Shown one piece after another: positions 15,301-29,509 of a DNA stretch of 64,000 bases. The DNA comes from Megascapheus bottae (taxonomy: Eukaryota > Chordata > Mammalia > Rodentia > Geomyidae), in the NCBI GenBank assembly GCA_024803745.1, contig JANJXV010001710.1, positions 1-64,000 on the forward strand, read 5' to 3'. A program made the translations under genes and the position numbers. The notes under the pieces are model-generated. The model was not told where the DNA came from, searched no databases, and saw nothing but the letters and a program-made list of their open reading frames with translations. How positions within the stretch are numbered: the first letter of the stretch is position 1; each line of letters opens with the position of its first letter.

Positions 15301-15604
15301 TTCACGCACCTCCATTCTATGACTTCACACATCTCCATTTTATGAGTTCACACACCTCCATTTTGACTTCACACACCTCCATTCTTTGACTTCACACACC
15401 TCCATTCTATGAGTTCACACACCTCCATTTGTGATTCTGCACACCACCTTTTTGACTTCACACACCTCCATTCTGTGAATTCACACACCTCCATTCTGTG
15501 ACTTCACACACCTTTATTGTTTGACTTCACACCCCTCCATTCTTTGACTTCACACACCTCCATTCCATGACTTCACACACCTCCATTCTATGAGTTCACA
15601 CACA
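12350..15604. repeat. 3.2-kb tandem duplication, first copy
   Basis: E, A and D landmarks at 12519, 13581 and 14393 recur at 15783, 16801 and 17613. The spacing is 3,264 bp at E and exactly 3,220 bp at A, D and the AGGCC variant. The 44-bp change is a loss of about two monomers (CATTGTGAGTTCACAAAC and neighbour) in the second copy near 15,940. Ends are approximate because the breakpoint lies in matching monomers. Confidence 0.8.
13946..13957. promoter_or_regulatory. Perfect CRE-type palindrome TGTGACGTCACA
   Basis: A T-to-G change converts the usual monomer core TGTGACTTCACA into a perfect 12-bp palindrome containing TGACGTCA, the consensus CREB/ATF site. The corresponding position in the second 3.2-kb copy (about 17,166) keeps the ordinary T, so the change arose in this copy or was lost in the other. 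The sequence match is certain; any regulatory role is unsupported. Confidence 0.3.
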
Positions 15605-18600
15605 TCCATTTTGACTTCACACACCTCCATTCTGTGACTTCACACACCTCCATTCTATGACTTCACACACCTACATTCTGTGACTTCACACACCTCCATT
15701 CTGTTACTTCACACACCTCCATTTTGACTTCACACACTTCCATTCTTTGAATTCACACACCTCCATTCTGTGACTTCACACACATTAACATTGTTTGACT
15801 TCACACACCTCTATTTTTGGACTTCACACCCCTCCATTCCATGACTTCACACACCTTCATTCTACTTCAGAAACATCCGTTCTATGACTTCACACACCTC
15901 CATTCTATGATTTCACAAACCTCCATTCTGTGACTTCACACACCTCAATTCTGGCTTCACACACCTCCATTCTATGACTTCACACACTTCCATTCTATGA
16001 CTTCACTCACCTCCATTCTTTGACTTCACACACCTCCATTGTGAGTTCATACACCCCCATTCTGTGACTTCACACACCTCCATTCTTTGACTTCACACAC
16101 CTCCATTCTGTGACTTCACACACCTCCATTCTATGACTTCACACACCTCCATTCTATGAATTCACACATCTCCATTCTGTGACTTCACACAACTCCATTC
16201 TATGACTTCCCACACCTGCATTCTGGGACTTCACACATCTCCATTCTGAGTTCACACACCTCCGTTCTATGAATTCACACATCTCCATTCTGTAACTTCA
16301 CACAACTCCATTCTATGACTTCCCACACCTGCATTCTGGGACTTCACACATCTCCATTCTGAGTTCACACACCTCCGTTCTGTGACTTAACACACCTTCA
16401 TTCCGTGACTTCACACACCTTCCTTCTATTTCACACACCTCCATTCTATGACTTCACACACCTCCTTTCTATGATTTCACACACCTATATTCTTTGACTT
16501 TGCACACCTCCATTCTTTGACTTCACACACCTCCATTTTGAGTTCACACACATACATTCTGTGACTTCACAAACCTCCATTTTTGACGTTACACACCACC
16601 ATTTTGACTTCACACACCTCCATTCTGTGACTTCACACACCTCCATTCTGTGACTTCACACACCTCCATTTTAACTTCATACACTTCCATTCTGTGACTT
16701 CACACACCTCCATTCTGTGACTTCGCACACCTCCATTGTTTGACTTCACACACCTCCATTCTTTGACTTCACACACCTCCAGGCCATGACATCACACACC
16801 TCTACTCTATCAGTTCACACACATCCATTCTATGAGTTCACACACCTCCATTTTGACTTCACACACCTCCATTCTATGACTTCACACACCTACATACTTA
16901 CTTCAGGAACATCCATTGTATGAATTCACCCACCTCCATTCTATGACTTCACAAACCTCCATTCTATGACTTCACACACCTCCATTCTATGCCTTCACAC
17001 ACCTGCATTCTATGACTTCACACACCTCCATTCTGTGACGTCACACACCTTCAGTCTATGAGTTCACACACCTGCATTGTGACTTCACACACCTCCATTC
17101 TATGACTTCACACACCTCCATTCTGACTTCACACACCTCCATTCTGACTTCACAAACATCAATTCTGTGACTTCACACACCTCCATTCTTTGACTTCACA
17201 CACCTCCATTGTGAGTTAACACACCTCCATTCTGACTTCACAAACATCAATTCTGTGACTTCACACACATCCATTCTACGACTTCACACACCTCCATTCT
17301 ATGACTTCACAAACCTCCATTCTGACTTCACACACCTCCATTCTGACTTCACAAACATCAATTCTGTGACTTCACACAACTCCATTCTATGACTTCACAC
17401 ACCTCCATTCTATGACTTCACACACCTCCATTCTATGACTTCACACACTTCCATTCTTTGACTTCACACACCTCCATTCTTTGACTTCACACATCTCCAT
17501 TGTGAGTTCACACACCTTCATTCTATGACTTCACACACCTCCATTCTGACTTCACACAGCTCCATTCTATGACTTCACACACCTCCATTCTGTGCCTTCA
17601 CACATCTCCATTCTAGGACTTAACACACCTTCATTCTTACTTCACAAACATCCATTCTATGACTTCACACACCTCCATTCTATGACTTCACACACCTCCA
17701 TTCTATGACTTCACACACCTCCATTCTGTGACTTCACACATCTCAATTCTGTGACTTCACACACCTACATTATGACCTCACACACCTCCATTCTATGACT
17801 TTACACAACTCCATTCTATGACTTCACACACCTCAATTCTGTGACTTCACACACCTCCATTCTGAGTTCACACACATCCATTCTGTGACTTCACACACCT
17901 CCAATCTGACTTCACACAGCTCCATTCTATGACTTCACACACCTGCATTCTGTGACTTCACACACCTCCATTCGATGACTTCACACACCTCCATTATGAC
18001 TTCACCCACCTCCATTCTATGAGTTCACACACCTCCATTCTGACTTCACACACCTCCATTCTATGACTTCACACAACTCCATTCTGACTTCACACACCTC
18101 CATTCTGTGACTTCACACACCTCCATTCCATGACTTCACACACCTCCATTCGATGCCTTCACACACCTTTATTCTTTGACTTCACACACCTCCATTCTGT
18201 GAGTTCACACACCTCCATTTGTGAGTCTACACACCACCTTTTTGACTTCACATACCTCCATTCTGTGATTTCCCACACCTCCATTCTTTGACTTCACACA
18301 CCTCCATTCTGTGACTTCACACACCTCCATTCTGTGACTTCACACACCTACATTCTATGACTTCATACACCTCCATTCTGTGACTTCACACACCTCCATT
18401 CTGTGACTTCACACACCTCCATCTTGACTTCACACACTTCCATTCTTTGACTTCACACACCTCCATTCTCTGACTTCACACACCACCATTGTTTGACTTC
18501 ACACACCTCCATTTTTGGACTTCACGCACCTCCATTCTATGACTTCACACATCTCCATTTTATGAGTTCACACACCTCCATTTTGACTTCACACACCTCC

Positions 18601-18830
18601 ATTCTTTGACTTCACACACCTCCATTCTATGAGTTCACACACCTCCATTTGTGATTCTGCACACCACCTTTTTGACTTCACACACCTCCATTCTGTGAAT
18701 TCACACACCTCCATTCTGTGACTTCACACACCTTTATTGTTTGACTTCACACCCCTCCATTCTTTGACTTCACACACCTCCATTCCATGACTTCACACAC
18801 CTCCATTCTATGAGTTCACACACCTCCATT
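15605..18830. repeat. 3.2-kb tandem duplication, second copy
   Basis: Second E-A-D series of unit 2. The left junction near 15,600-15,612 joins a monomer ending TATGAGTTCACACACA to the CATTTTGAC-CTGTGAC-CTATGAC-CTACATTCTG series taken from about 12,320. The copy lacks the B landmark (CTTATTCAGAAAC) and has the 44-bp loss near 15,940. Otherwise it tracks the first copy at constant offset for more than 2 kb. Confidence 0.78.
17034..17045. promoter_or_regulatory. Second perfect CRE-type palindrome
   Basis: The same TGTGACGTCACA form occurs in a different monomer from the one at 13946; its counterpart in the first 3.2-kb copy (about 13,814) has TGACTTCA. The two perfect sites therefore arose independently. 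It overlaps nothing but satellite, and function is speculative. Confidence 0.3.
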
Positions 18831-19152
18831 TTGACTTCACACACCTCCATTCTATGAGTTCACACACCTCCATTCTATGAATTTACACACCTCCATTTTG
18901 ACTTCACACACCTCCATTCTATGACTTCACGCACCTTCATTCTTACTTCAGAAACATCCATTCTATGACTTCACGTACTTCCATTCTATGACTTCACAAA
19001 TCTCCGTTCTGTTCCTTCACACACCTCCATTCTGAGTTCACACACCTCCATTCTCTGACTTCACACACCTCCATTCTGTGACTTCACACACCTCAATTTT
19101 GACTTCACACACTTCCATCCTTTGACTTCACACACCTCCATTCTGTGACTTC
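17990..19152. repeat. 1.2-kb duplication in unit 2, first copy
   Basis: The series beginning CATTATGACTTCACCCACC at about 17,994 recurs at about 19,163, a distance of 1,169 bp. It ends with the F landmark CTGTTCCTTC at 19009 and the CATCCTTTGAC monomer. After about 19,152 it passes directly into the second copy. Confidence 0.72.
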
Positions 19153-20710
19153 ACAAACCTCCATTATGACTTCACCCACCTCCATTCTATGAGTTCACAC
19201 ACCTCCATTCTGACTTCACACACCTCCATTCTATGACTTCACACAACTCCATTGTGACTTCACACACCTCCATTCTATGACTTCACACAACTCCATTCTG
19301 ACTTCACACACCTCCATTCTGTGACTTCACACACCTCCATTCCATGACTTCACACACCTCCATTCGATGCCTTCACACACCTTTATTCTTTGACTTCACA
19401 CACCTCCATTCTGTGAGTTCACATACCTCCATTTGTGAGTCTACACACCACCTTTTTGACTTCACAAACCTCCATTCTGTGATTTCCCACACCTCCATTC
19501 TTTGACTTCACACACCTCCATTCTGTGACTTCACACACCTCCATTCTGTGACTTCACACACCTACATTCTATGACTTCATACACCTCCATTCTGTGACTT
19601 CACACACCTCCATTCTGTGACTTCACACACCTCCATCTTGACTTCACACACTTCCATTCTTTGACTTCACACACCTCCATTCTCTGACTTCACACACCAC
19701 CATTGTTTGACTTCACACACCTCCATTTTTGGACTTCACGCACCTCCATTCTATGACTTCACACATCTCCATTTTATGAGTTCACACACCTCCATTTTGA
19801 CTTCACACACTTCCATTCTTTGACTTCACACACCTCCATTCTATGAGTTCACACACCTCCATTTGTGATTCTGCACACCACCTTTTTGACTTCACACACC
19901 TCCATTCTGTGAATTCACACACCTCCATTCTGTGACTTCACACACCTTTATTGTTTGACTTCACACCCCTCCATTCTTTGACTTCACACACCTCCATTCC
20001 ATGACTTCACACACCTCCATTCTATGAGTTCACACACCTCCATTTGTGACTCTACACACCACCTTTTTGACTTCACACACCTCCATTCTGTGAATTCACA
20101 TACCTCCATTCTTTGACTTCACACCCCTCCATTCTGTGCCTTCACACACCTCCACTCTGTGACTTTACACACCTCCATTCTGTGACTTCACACACCTCCT
20201 TTCTGTGACTTCACACACCTCCATTCTATGACTTCACACACCACCATTCTAAGACTTCACAAACATCAATTCTATGACTTCACACACTTCCATTGTTTGA
20301 CATCATACACCTCCATTCTTTGACATCACACACCTCCATTCTGTGCCTTCACACACCTCCACTCTGTGACTTTACACACCTCCATTCTGTGACTTCACAC
20401 ACCTCCATTCTATGAGTTCACACACCTCCATTCTATGAATTTACACACCTCCATTTTGACTTCACACACCTCCATTCTATGACTTCACGCACCTTCATTC
20501 TTACTTCAGAAACATCCATTCTATGACTTCACGTACTTCCATTCTATGACTTCACAAATCTCCGTTCTGTTCCTTCACACACCTCCATTCTGAGTTCACA
20601 CACCTCCATTCTCTGACTTCACACACCTCCATTCTGTGACTTCACACACCTCAATTTTGACTTCACACACTTCCATCCTTTGACTTCACACACCTCCATT
20701 CTGTGACTTC
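19153..20710. repeat. 1.2-kb duplication in unit 2, second copy with J insert
   Basis: This repeats the first copy at 1,169 bp, then about 1,213 bp after gaining two monomers (CATTGTGAC, CTATGAC) near 19,250. At F the offset becomes 1,558 bp because a J segment of about 345 bp is present only here. The final 310 bp (20,401-20,710) match 18,843-19,152. Confidence 0.72.
20045..20390. repeat. J segment, copy in unit 2
   Basis: A run of uncommon monomers: CTGTGAATTCACATACC, CCACTCTGTGACTTTAC, CATTCTAAGACTTCAC and TTGTTTGACATCATAC. CTGTGCCTTC followed by CCACTCTG occurs at 20134 and again at 20341, a 207-bp internal repeat. The segment is absent from the first 1.2-kb copy and from unit 1. It recurs in unit 3 at an offset of 6,894 bp. 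Confidence 0.7.
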
Positions 20711-22446
20711 ACACACCAACATTGTTTGACTTCACACACCTCCCTTTTTTGGACTTCACACACCTCCATTCCATGACTTCACGCATCTCCATTTTATGAG
20801 TTCGCACACCTCCATTTTGACTTAACACACCTACATTCTATGACTTCACACACCTCCATTCTATGACTTTACAAACCTCCATTCTGTGACTTCACACACC
20901 TCCCTTCTGAGTTCACACACCTCAATTCTGTGACTTCACACACCTCAATTCTGGCTTCACACACCTCTATTCTATGACTTCACACAATTGCTTTCTATGA
21001 CTTCACACACCTCCATTCTTTGACTTCACACACCTCCATTGTGATTTCACACACCTCCATTCTGTGCCTTCACACACCTCCATTCTATGACTTAACACAC
21101 CTTCATTCTTACTTCACAAACATCCGTTCTATGATCACACACCTCCATTCTATGACTTCACACACCTCCATTCTATAACTTCACACACCTCCATTCTGTG
21201 ACTTCACACACCTCCATTCTGTGACTTCACACACCTCCATTATGACTTCACACACCTCCATTCTATGACTTCACACACCTCCATTCTATGACTTCACACC
21301 TCCATTCTGTGATTTCAGACACCTCCATTCTGAGTTCACACACCTCCATTCTGTGACTTCACACACCTCCAATCTGACTTCACACAGCTCCATTCTATCA
21401 CTTCACACACCTCCATTCTGTGACTTCACACACCTACATTCTATGACTTCACACACCTCCCTTTTTTGGACTTCACACACCTCCATTCCATGACTTCACG
21501 CATCTACATTTTATGAGTTCGCACACCTCCATTTTGACTTCACACACCTACATTCTATGATTTCACACACCTCCATTCTATGACTTTACAAACCTCCACT
21601 CTGTGACTTCACACACCTCCATTCTGAGTTCCCACACCTCAATTCTGTGACTTCACACACCTCAATTCTGGCTTCACACACCTCCATTCTATGACTTCAC
21701 ACAATTCCTTTCTATGACTTCACACACCTCCTTTCTTTGACTTCACACACCTCCATTGTGAGTTCACACACCCCCATTCTGTGACTTCACACACCTCCAT
21801 TCTTTGACTTCACACACCTCCATTCTGTGACTTCACACACCTCCATTCTGTGACTTCACACACCTCCATTCTATGACTTCACACACCTCCATTCTTTGAC
21901 TTCACACACCTCCATTCTGTGACTTCACACACCTCCATTCTATGACTTCACACACCTCCATTCTATGAATTCACACATCTCCATTCTGTGACTTCACACA
22001 ACTCCATTCTATGACTTCCCACACCTGCATTCTGGGACTTCACACACCTCCATTCTGGGTTCACACACCTCCGTTCTGTGACTTAACACACCTTCATTCC
22101 GTGACTTCACACACCTTCCTTCTATGATTTCACACAACTCCATTCTATGCCTTCACATACCTTCTTTCTATGACTTCACACACATATATTCTTTGACTTT
22201 GCACACCTCCATTCTTTGACTTCACACACCTCCATTTTGAGTTCACACACATACATTCTGTGACTTCACACACCTTCATTTGTGAGGTTACACACCACCA
22301 TTTTGACTTCACACACCTGCATACTGTGACTTCACACACTTCCATTCTGTGACTTCACACACCTCCATTCTGTGACTTCGCACACCTCTATTCTTTGACT
22401 TCACACACCTCCATTCTTTGACTTCACACACCTCCATTATGACTTC

Positions 22447-25400
22447 ACATAGCTCCATTCTATGACTTCACACACCTCCATTCTGTGCCTTCACACACCT
22501 CCATTCTATGACTTAACACACCTTCATTCTTACTTCACAACCATCCATTCTATGATCACAGACTTCCATTCTATGACTTCACACACCTCCATTCTATAAC
22601 TTCACACACCTCCATTCTGTGACTTCACACACCTCAATTCTGTGACTTCACACACCTCCATTCTATGACTTCACACCTCCATTCTGTGATTTCAGACACC
22701 TCCATTCTGAGTTCACACACCTCCATTCTGTGACTTCACACACCTCCAATCTGACTTCACACAGCTCCATTCTATGACTTCACACACCTCCATACTGTGA
22801 CTTCACACACCTCCATTCTATGATTTCACACACCTCCCTTGTGACTTCACACACCTCCATTGTATGACTTCACACAACTCCATTCTGACTTCACACACCT
22901 CCATTCTGTGACTTCACACACCTCCATTCCATGACTTCACACACCTCCATTCTATGATTTCACACACCTCCCTTGTGACTTCACACACCTCCATTCTATG
23001 ACTCCACACAACTACATTCTGACTTCACACACCTCCATTCTGTGACTTCACACACCTCCATTCCATGACTTCACACACCTCCATTCTGTGATTTCACACA
23101 CCTCCATTCTGTGACTTCACACACCTTTATTGTTTGACTTCACACAATGCATTCTTTGACTTCACAAACCTTTATTCCATGACTTCACACACCTCCATTC
23201 TATGAGTTCTCAGAACTCCATTCTATGAGTTCACACACCTCCATTTTGACTTCATACACCTCCATTCTATGACTTCACACACATTCATTCTTATTCAGAA
23301 ACATCAATTCTATGACTTCACACACCTCCATTCTATGACTTCACACACCTCCATTCTTTGACTTCACACACTTCCATTCCATGACTTCACACACCTCCAT
23401 TCTTTGACTTCACATACCTCCATTCTATGAGTTCACACCCCTCCATTTGTGACTCTACACACCACATTTTTGACTTCACACACCTCCATTCTGTGATTTC
23501 ACACACCTCCATTCTGTGACTTCACACACCTTTATTGTTTGACTTCACACACCTCCATTCTTTGACTTCACACACCTCCATTGCATGACTTCACACACCT
23601 CCATTCTATGAGTTCAAAAACCTCCATTCTATGAGTTCACACACCTCCATTTTGACTTCACACACCTCCATTCTGTGACTTCACACACCTCCATTCTGTG
23701 ACTTCACACACCTCCATTCTATGACTTCACACACCTACATTCTGTGACTTCACACACCTCCATTCTGTTACTTCACACACCTCCATTTTGACTTCACACA
23801 CTTCCATTCTTTGAATTCACACACCTCCATTCTGTGACTTCACACACATTAACATTGTTTGACTTCACACACCTCTATTTTTGGACTTCACACACCTCCA
23901 TTCCATGACTTCACACACCTTCATTCTACTTCAGAAAAATCCGTTCTATGACTTCACACACCTCCATTCTATGATTTCACAAAACTCCATTCTGTGACTT
24001 CACACACCTCCATTGTGAGTTCACAAACCTCAATTCTGTGACTTCACACACCTCAATTCTGGCTTCACACACCTCCATTCTATGACTTCACACACTTCCA
24101 TTCTATGACTTCACTCACCTCCATTCTTTGACTTCACACACCTCCATTGTGAGTTCACACACCCCCATTCTGTGACTTCACACACCTCCATTCTTTGACT
24201 TCACACACCTCCATTCTGTGACTTCACACACCTCCATTCTATGACTTCACACACCTCCATTCTATGAATTCACACATCTCCATTCTGTGACTTCACACAA
24301 CTCCATTCTATGACTTCCCACACCTGCATTCTGGGACTTCACACATCTCCATTCTGAGTTCACACACCTCCGTTCTATGAATTCACACATCTCCATTCTG
24401 TAACTTCACACAACTCCATTCTATGACTTCCCACACCTGCATTCTGGGACTTCACACACCTCCATTCTGAGTTCACACACCTCCGTTCTGTGACTTAACA
24501 CACCTTCATTCCGTGACTTCACACACCTTCCTTCTATTTCACACACCTCCATTCTATGACTTCACACACCTCCTTTCTATGATTTCACACACCTATATTC
24601 TTTGACTTTGCACACCTCCATTCTTTGACTTCACACACCTCCATTTTGAGTTCACACACATACATTCTGTGACTTCACAAACCTCCATTTTTGACGTTAC
24701 ACACCACCATTTTGACTTCACACACCTCCATTCTGTGACTTCACACACCTCCATTCTGTGACTTCACACACCTCCATTTTAACTTCATACACTTCCATTC
24801 TGTGACTTCACACACCTCCATTCTGTGACTTCGCACACCTCCATTGTTTGACTTCACACACCTCCATTCTTTGACTTCACACACCTCCAGGCCATGACTT
24901 CACACACCTCTACTCTATCAGTTCACACACATCCATTCTATGAGTTCACACACCTCCATTTTGACTTCACACACCTCCATTCTATGACTTCACACACCTA
25001 CATACTTACTTCAGGAACATCCATTGTATGAATTCACCCACCTCCATTCTATGACTTCACAAACCTCCATTCTATGACTTCACACACCTCCATTCTATGA
25101 CTTCACACACCTGCATTCTATGACTTCACACACCTCCATTCTGTGACTTCACACACCTTCAGTCTATGAGTTCACACACCTGCATTGTGACTTCACACAC
25201 CTCCATTCTATGACTTCACACACCTCCATTCTGACTTCACACACCTCCATTCTGACTTCACAAACATCAATTCTGTGACTTCACACACCTCCATTCTTTG
25301 ACTTCACACACCTCCATTGTGAGTTAACACACCTCCATTCTGACTTCACAAACATCAATTCTGTGACTTCACACACATCCATTCTACGACTTCACACACC

Positions 25401-27986
25401 TCCATTCTATGACTTCACAAACCTCCATTCTGACTTCACACACCTCCATTCTGACTTCACAAACATCAATTCTGTGACTTCACACAACTCCATTCTATGA
25501 CTTCACACACCTCCATTCTATGACTTCACACACCTCCATTCTATGACTTCACACACTTCCATTCTTTGACTTCACACACCTCCATTCTTTGACTTCACAC
25601 ATCTCCATTGTGAGTTCACACACCTTCATTCTATGACTTCACACACCTCCATTCTGACTTCACACAGCTCCATTCTATGACTTCACACACCTCCATTCTG
25701 TGCCTTCACACATCTCCATTCTAGGACTTAACACACCTTCATTCTTACTTCACGAACATCCATTCTATGACTTCACACACCTCCATTCTATGACTTCACA
25801 CACCTCCACTCTATGACTTCACACACCTCCATTCTGTGACTTCACACATCTCAATTCTGTGACTTCACACACCTACATTATGACCTCACACACCTCCATT
25901 CTATGACTTTACACAACTCCATTCTATGACTTCACACACCTCAATTCTGTGACTTCACACACCTCCATTCTGAGTTCACACACATCCATTCTGTGACTTC
26001 ACACACCTCCAATCTGACTTCACACAGCTCCATTCTATGACTTCACACACCTCCATTCTGTGACTTCACACACCTCCATTCGATGACTTCACACACCTCC
26101 ATTATGACTTCACCAACCTCCATTCTATGAGTTCACACACCTCCATTCTGACTTCACACACCTCCATTCTATGACTTCACACAACTCCATTCTGACTTCA
26201 CACACCTCCATTCTGTGACTTCACACACCTCCATTCCATGACTTCACACACCTCCATTCGATGCCTTCACACACCTTTATTCTTTGACTTCACACACCTC
26301 CATTCTGTGAGTTCACACACCTCCATTTGTGAGTCTACACACCACCTTTTTGACTTCACAAACCTCCATTCTGTGATTTCCCACACCTCCATTCTTTGAC
26401 TTCACACACCTCCATTCTGTGACTTCACACACCTCCATTCTGTGACTTCACACACCTACATTCTATGACTTCATACACCTCCATTCTGTGACTTCACACA
26501 CCTCCATTCTGTGACTTCACACACCTCCATCTTGACTTCACACACTTCCATTCTTTGACTTCACACACCTCCATTCTCTGACTTCACACACCACCATTGT
26601 TTGACTTCACACACCTCCATTTTTGGACTTCACGCACCTCCATTCTATGACTTCACACATCTCCATTTTATGAGTTCACACACCTCCATTTTGACTTCAC
26701 ACACCTCCATTCTTTGACTTCACACACCTCCATTCTATGAGTTCACACACCTCCATTTGTGATTCTGCACACCACCTTTTTGACTTCACACACCTCCATT
26801 CTGTGAATTCACACACCTCCATTCTGTGACTTCACACACCTTTATTGTTTGACTTCACACCCCTCCATTCTTTGACTTCACACACCTCCATTCCATGACT
26901 TCACACACCTCCATTCTATGAGTTCACACACCTCCATTTGTGACTCTACACACCACCTTTTTGACTTCACACACCTCCATTCTGTGAATTCACATACCTC
27001 CATTCTTTGACTTCACACCCCTCCATTCTGTGCCTTCACACACCTCCACTCTGTGACTTTACACACCTCCATTCTGTGACTTCACACACCTCCTTTCTGT
27101 GACTTCACACACCTCCATTCTATGACTTCACACACCACCATTCTAAGACTTCACAAACATCAATTCTATGACTTCACACACTTCCATTGTTTGACATCAT
27201 ACACCTCCATTCTTTGACATCACACACCTCCATTCTGTGCCTTCACACACCTCCACTCTGTGACTTTACACACCTCCATTCTGTGACTTCACACACCTCC
27301 ATTCTATGAGTTCACACACCTCCATTCTATGAATTTACACACCTCCATTTTGACTTCACACACCTCCATTCTATGACTTCACGCACCTTCATTCTTACTT
27401 CAGAAACATCCATTCTATGACTTCACGTACTTCCATTCTATGACTTCACAAATCTCCGTTCTGTTCCTTCACACACCTCCATTCTGAGTTCACACACCTC
27501 CATTCACTGACTTCACACACCTCCATTCTCTGACTTCACACACCTCAATTTTGACTTCACACACTTCCATCCTTTGACTTCACACACCTCCATTCTGTGA
27601 CTTCACACACCAACATTGTTTGACTTCACACACCTCCCTTTTTTGGACTTCACACACCTCCATTCCATGACTTCACGCATCTCCATTTTATGAGTTTGCA
27701 CACCTCCATTTTGACTTCACACACCTACATTCTATGACTTCACACACCTCCATTCTATGACTTTACAAACCTCCATTCTGTGACTTCACACACCTCCCTT
27801 CTGAGTTCACACACCTCAATTCTGTGACTTCACACACCTCAATTCTGGCTTCACACACCTCTATTCTATGACTTCACACAATTGCTTTCTATGACTTCAC
27901 ACACCTCCATTCTTTGACTTCACACACCTCCATTGTGATTTCACACACCTCCATTCTATGACTTCACACACCGCCATTATGACTTC
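22447..27986. repeat. Higher-order unit 3 (5,540 bp)
   Basis: K at 22447 to K at 27987. Up to about 26,930 it follows unit 2 at an offset of 11,328 bp (B 23286, E 23847, A 24909, D 25721, AGGCC 24889). From there it follows unit 2's J-F-C region at an offset of 6,894 bp (F 27461). It therefore lacks the 4,434 bp that unit 2 carries between 15.6 and 20.0 kb. Near its start it lacks 44 bp relative to unit 2 (about 22,660), and before the next K it lacks about 1.35 kb. Its final monomers, ACCGCCATTATGACTTC, set the form that precedes K in all later units. Confidence 0.78.
26940..27284. repeat. J segment, copy in unit 3
   Basis: Same order of rare monomers as at 20,045-20,390, including CATTCTAAGACTTCAC at about 27,145 and TTGTTTGACATCATAC. 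The offset to the unit 2 copy is constant at 6,894 bp, continuing through F and C. No copy was seen in any unit to the right. Confidence 0.72.
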
Positions 27987-29509
27987 ACATAGCTCCATTC
28001 TATGACTTCACACACCTCCATTCTGTGCCTTCACACACCTCCATTCTATGACTTAACACACCTTCATTCTTACTTCACAAACATCCATTCTATGATCACA
28101 CACCTCCATTCTATGACTTCACACACCTCCATTCTATAACTTCACACACCTCCATTCTGGGACTTCACACACCTGCATTCTGTGACTTCACACACCTCCA
28201 TTATGACTTCACACACCTCCATTCTATGACTTCACACACCTCCATTCTATGAATTCACACCTCCATTCTGTGATTTCAGACACCTCCATTCTGAGTTCAC
28301 ACACCTCCATTCTATGACTTCACACACCTCCAATCTGACTTCACACAGCTCCATTCTATCACTTCACACACCTCCATTCTGTGACTTCACACACCTCCAT
28401 TCTATGACTTCACACACCTCCATTATGACTTCACACACCTCCATTCTATGAGTTCACACACCTCCATTCTGACTTCACACACCTCCATTCTATGACTTCA
28501 CACACCTCCATTCTGACTTCACACACCTCCATTCTATGACTTCACACAACTCCATTCTGACTTCACACACCTCCATTCTGTGACTTCACACACCTCCATT
28601 CCATGACTTCACACACCTCCATTCGATGCCTTCACACACCTTTATTCTTTGACTTCACACACCTCCATTCTATGAGTTCACACACCTCCATTTGTGAGTC
28701 TACACACCACCTTTTTGACTTCACAAACCTCCATTCTGTGATTTCCCACACCTCCATTCTTTGACTTCACACACCTCCATTCTGTGACTTCACACACCTC
28801 CATTCTGTGACTTCACACACCTACATTCTATGACTTCATACACCTCCATTCTGTGACTTCTCACACCTCCATTCTGTGACTTCACACACCTCCATCTTGA
28901 CTTCACACACTTCCATTCTTTGACTTCACACACCTCCATTCTCTGACTTCACACACCACCATTGTTTGACTTCACACACCTCCATTTTTTGACTTCCCGC
29001 ACCTCCATTCTATTACTTCACACATCTCCTTTTTATGAGTTCACACACCTCCATTTTGACTTCACACACCTCCATTCTTTGACTTCACACACCTCCATTC
29101 TATGAGTTCACACACCTCCATTTGTGACTCTACACACCACCTTTTTGACTTCACACACCTCCATTCTGTGATTTCACACACCTCCATTCTGTGACTTCAC
29201 ACACCTTTATTGTTTGACTTCACACACCTCCATTCTTTGACTTCACACACCTCCATTCCATGACTTCACACACCTCCATTCTATGAGTTCACACACCTCC
29301 ATTCTATGAATTCACACACCTCCATTTTGACTTCACACACCACCATTCTATGACTTCACGCACCTTCATTCTTACTTCAGAAACATCCATTCTATGACTT
29401 CACGTACTTCCATTCTATGACTTCACAAATCTCCGTTCTGTGACTTCACACACCTCCATTCTGAGTTCACACACCTCCATTCTGTGACTTCACACACCTC
29501 CATTCTGTG

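Larger units (their letters stand above)
11075..22446. repeat. Higher-order unit 2 (11,372 bp)
   Basis: Bounded by K at 11075 and 22447. Landmark order is B 11958, E 12519, A 13581 and D 14393; then a second E 15783, A 16801 and D 17613; then F 19009 and 20567, and C 20742 and about 21459. The duplicated E-A-D series comes from an internal 3,220-bp tandem duplication, and the doubled F from a later 1.2-kb duplication. Most of unit 3 reproduces this unit at an offset of 11,328 bp. The AGGCCATGAC variant just before A, at 13561 and 16781, recurs in unit 3 at 24889 and was not seen elsewhere. Confidence 0.8.
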
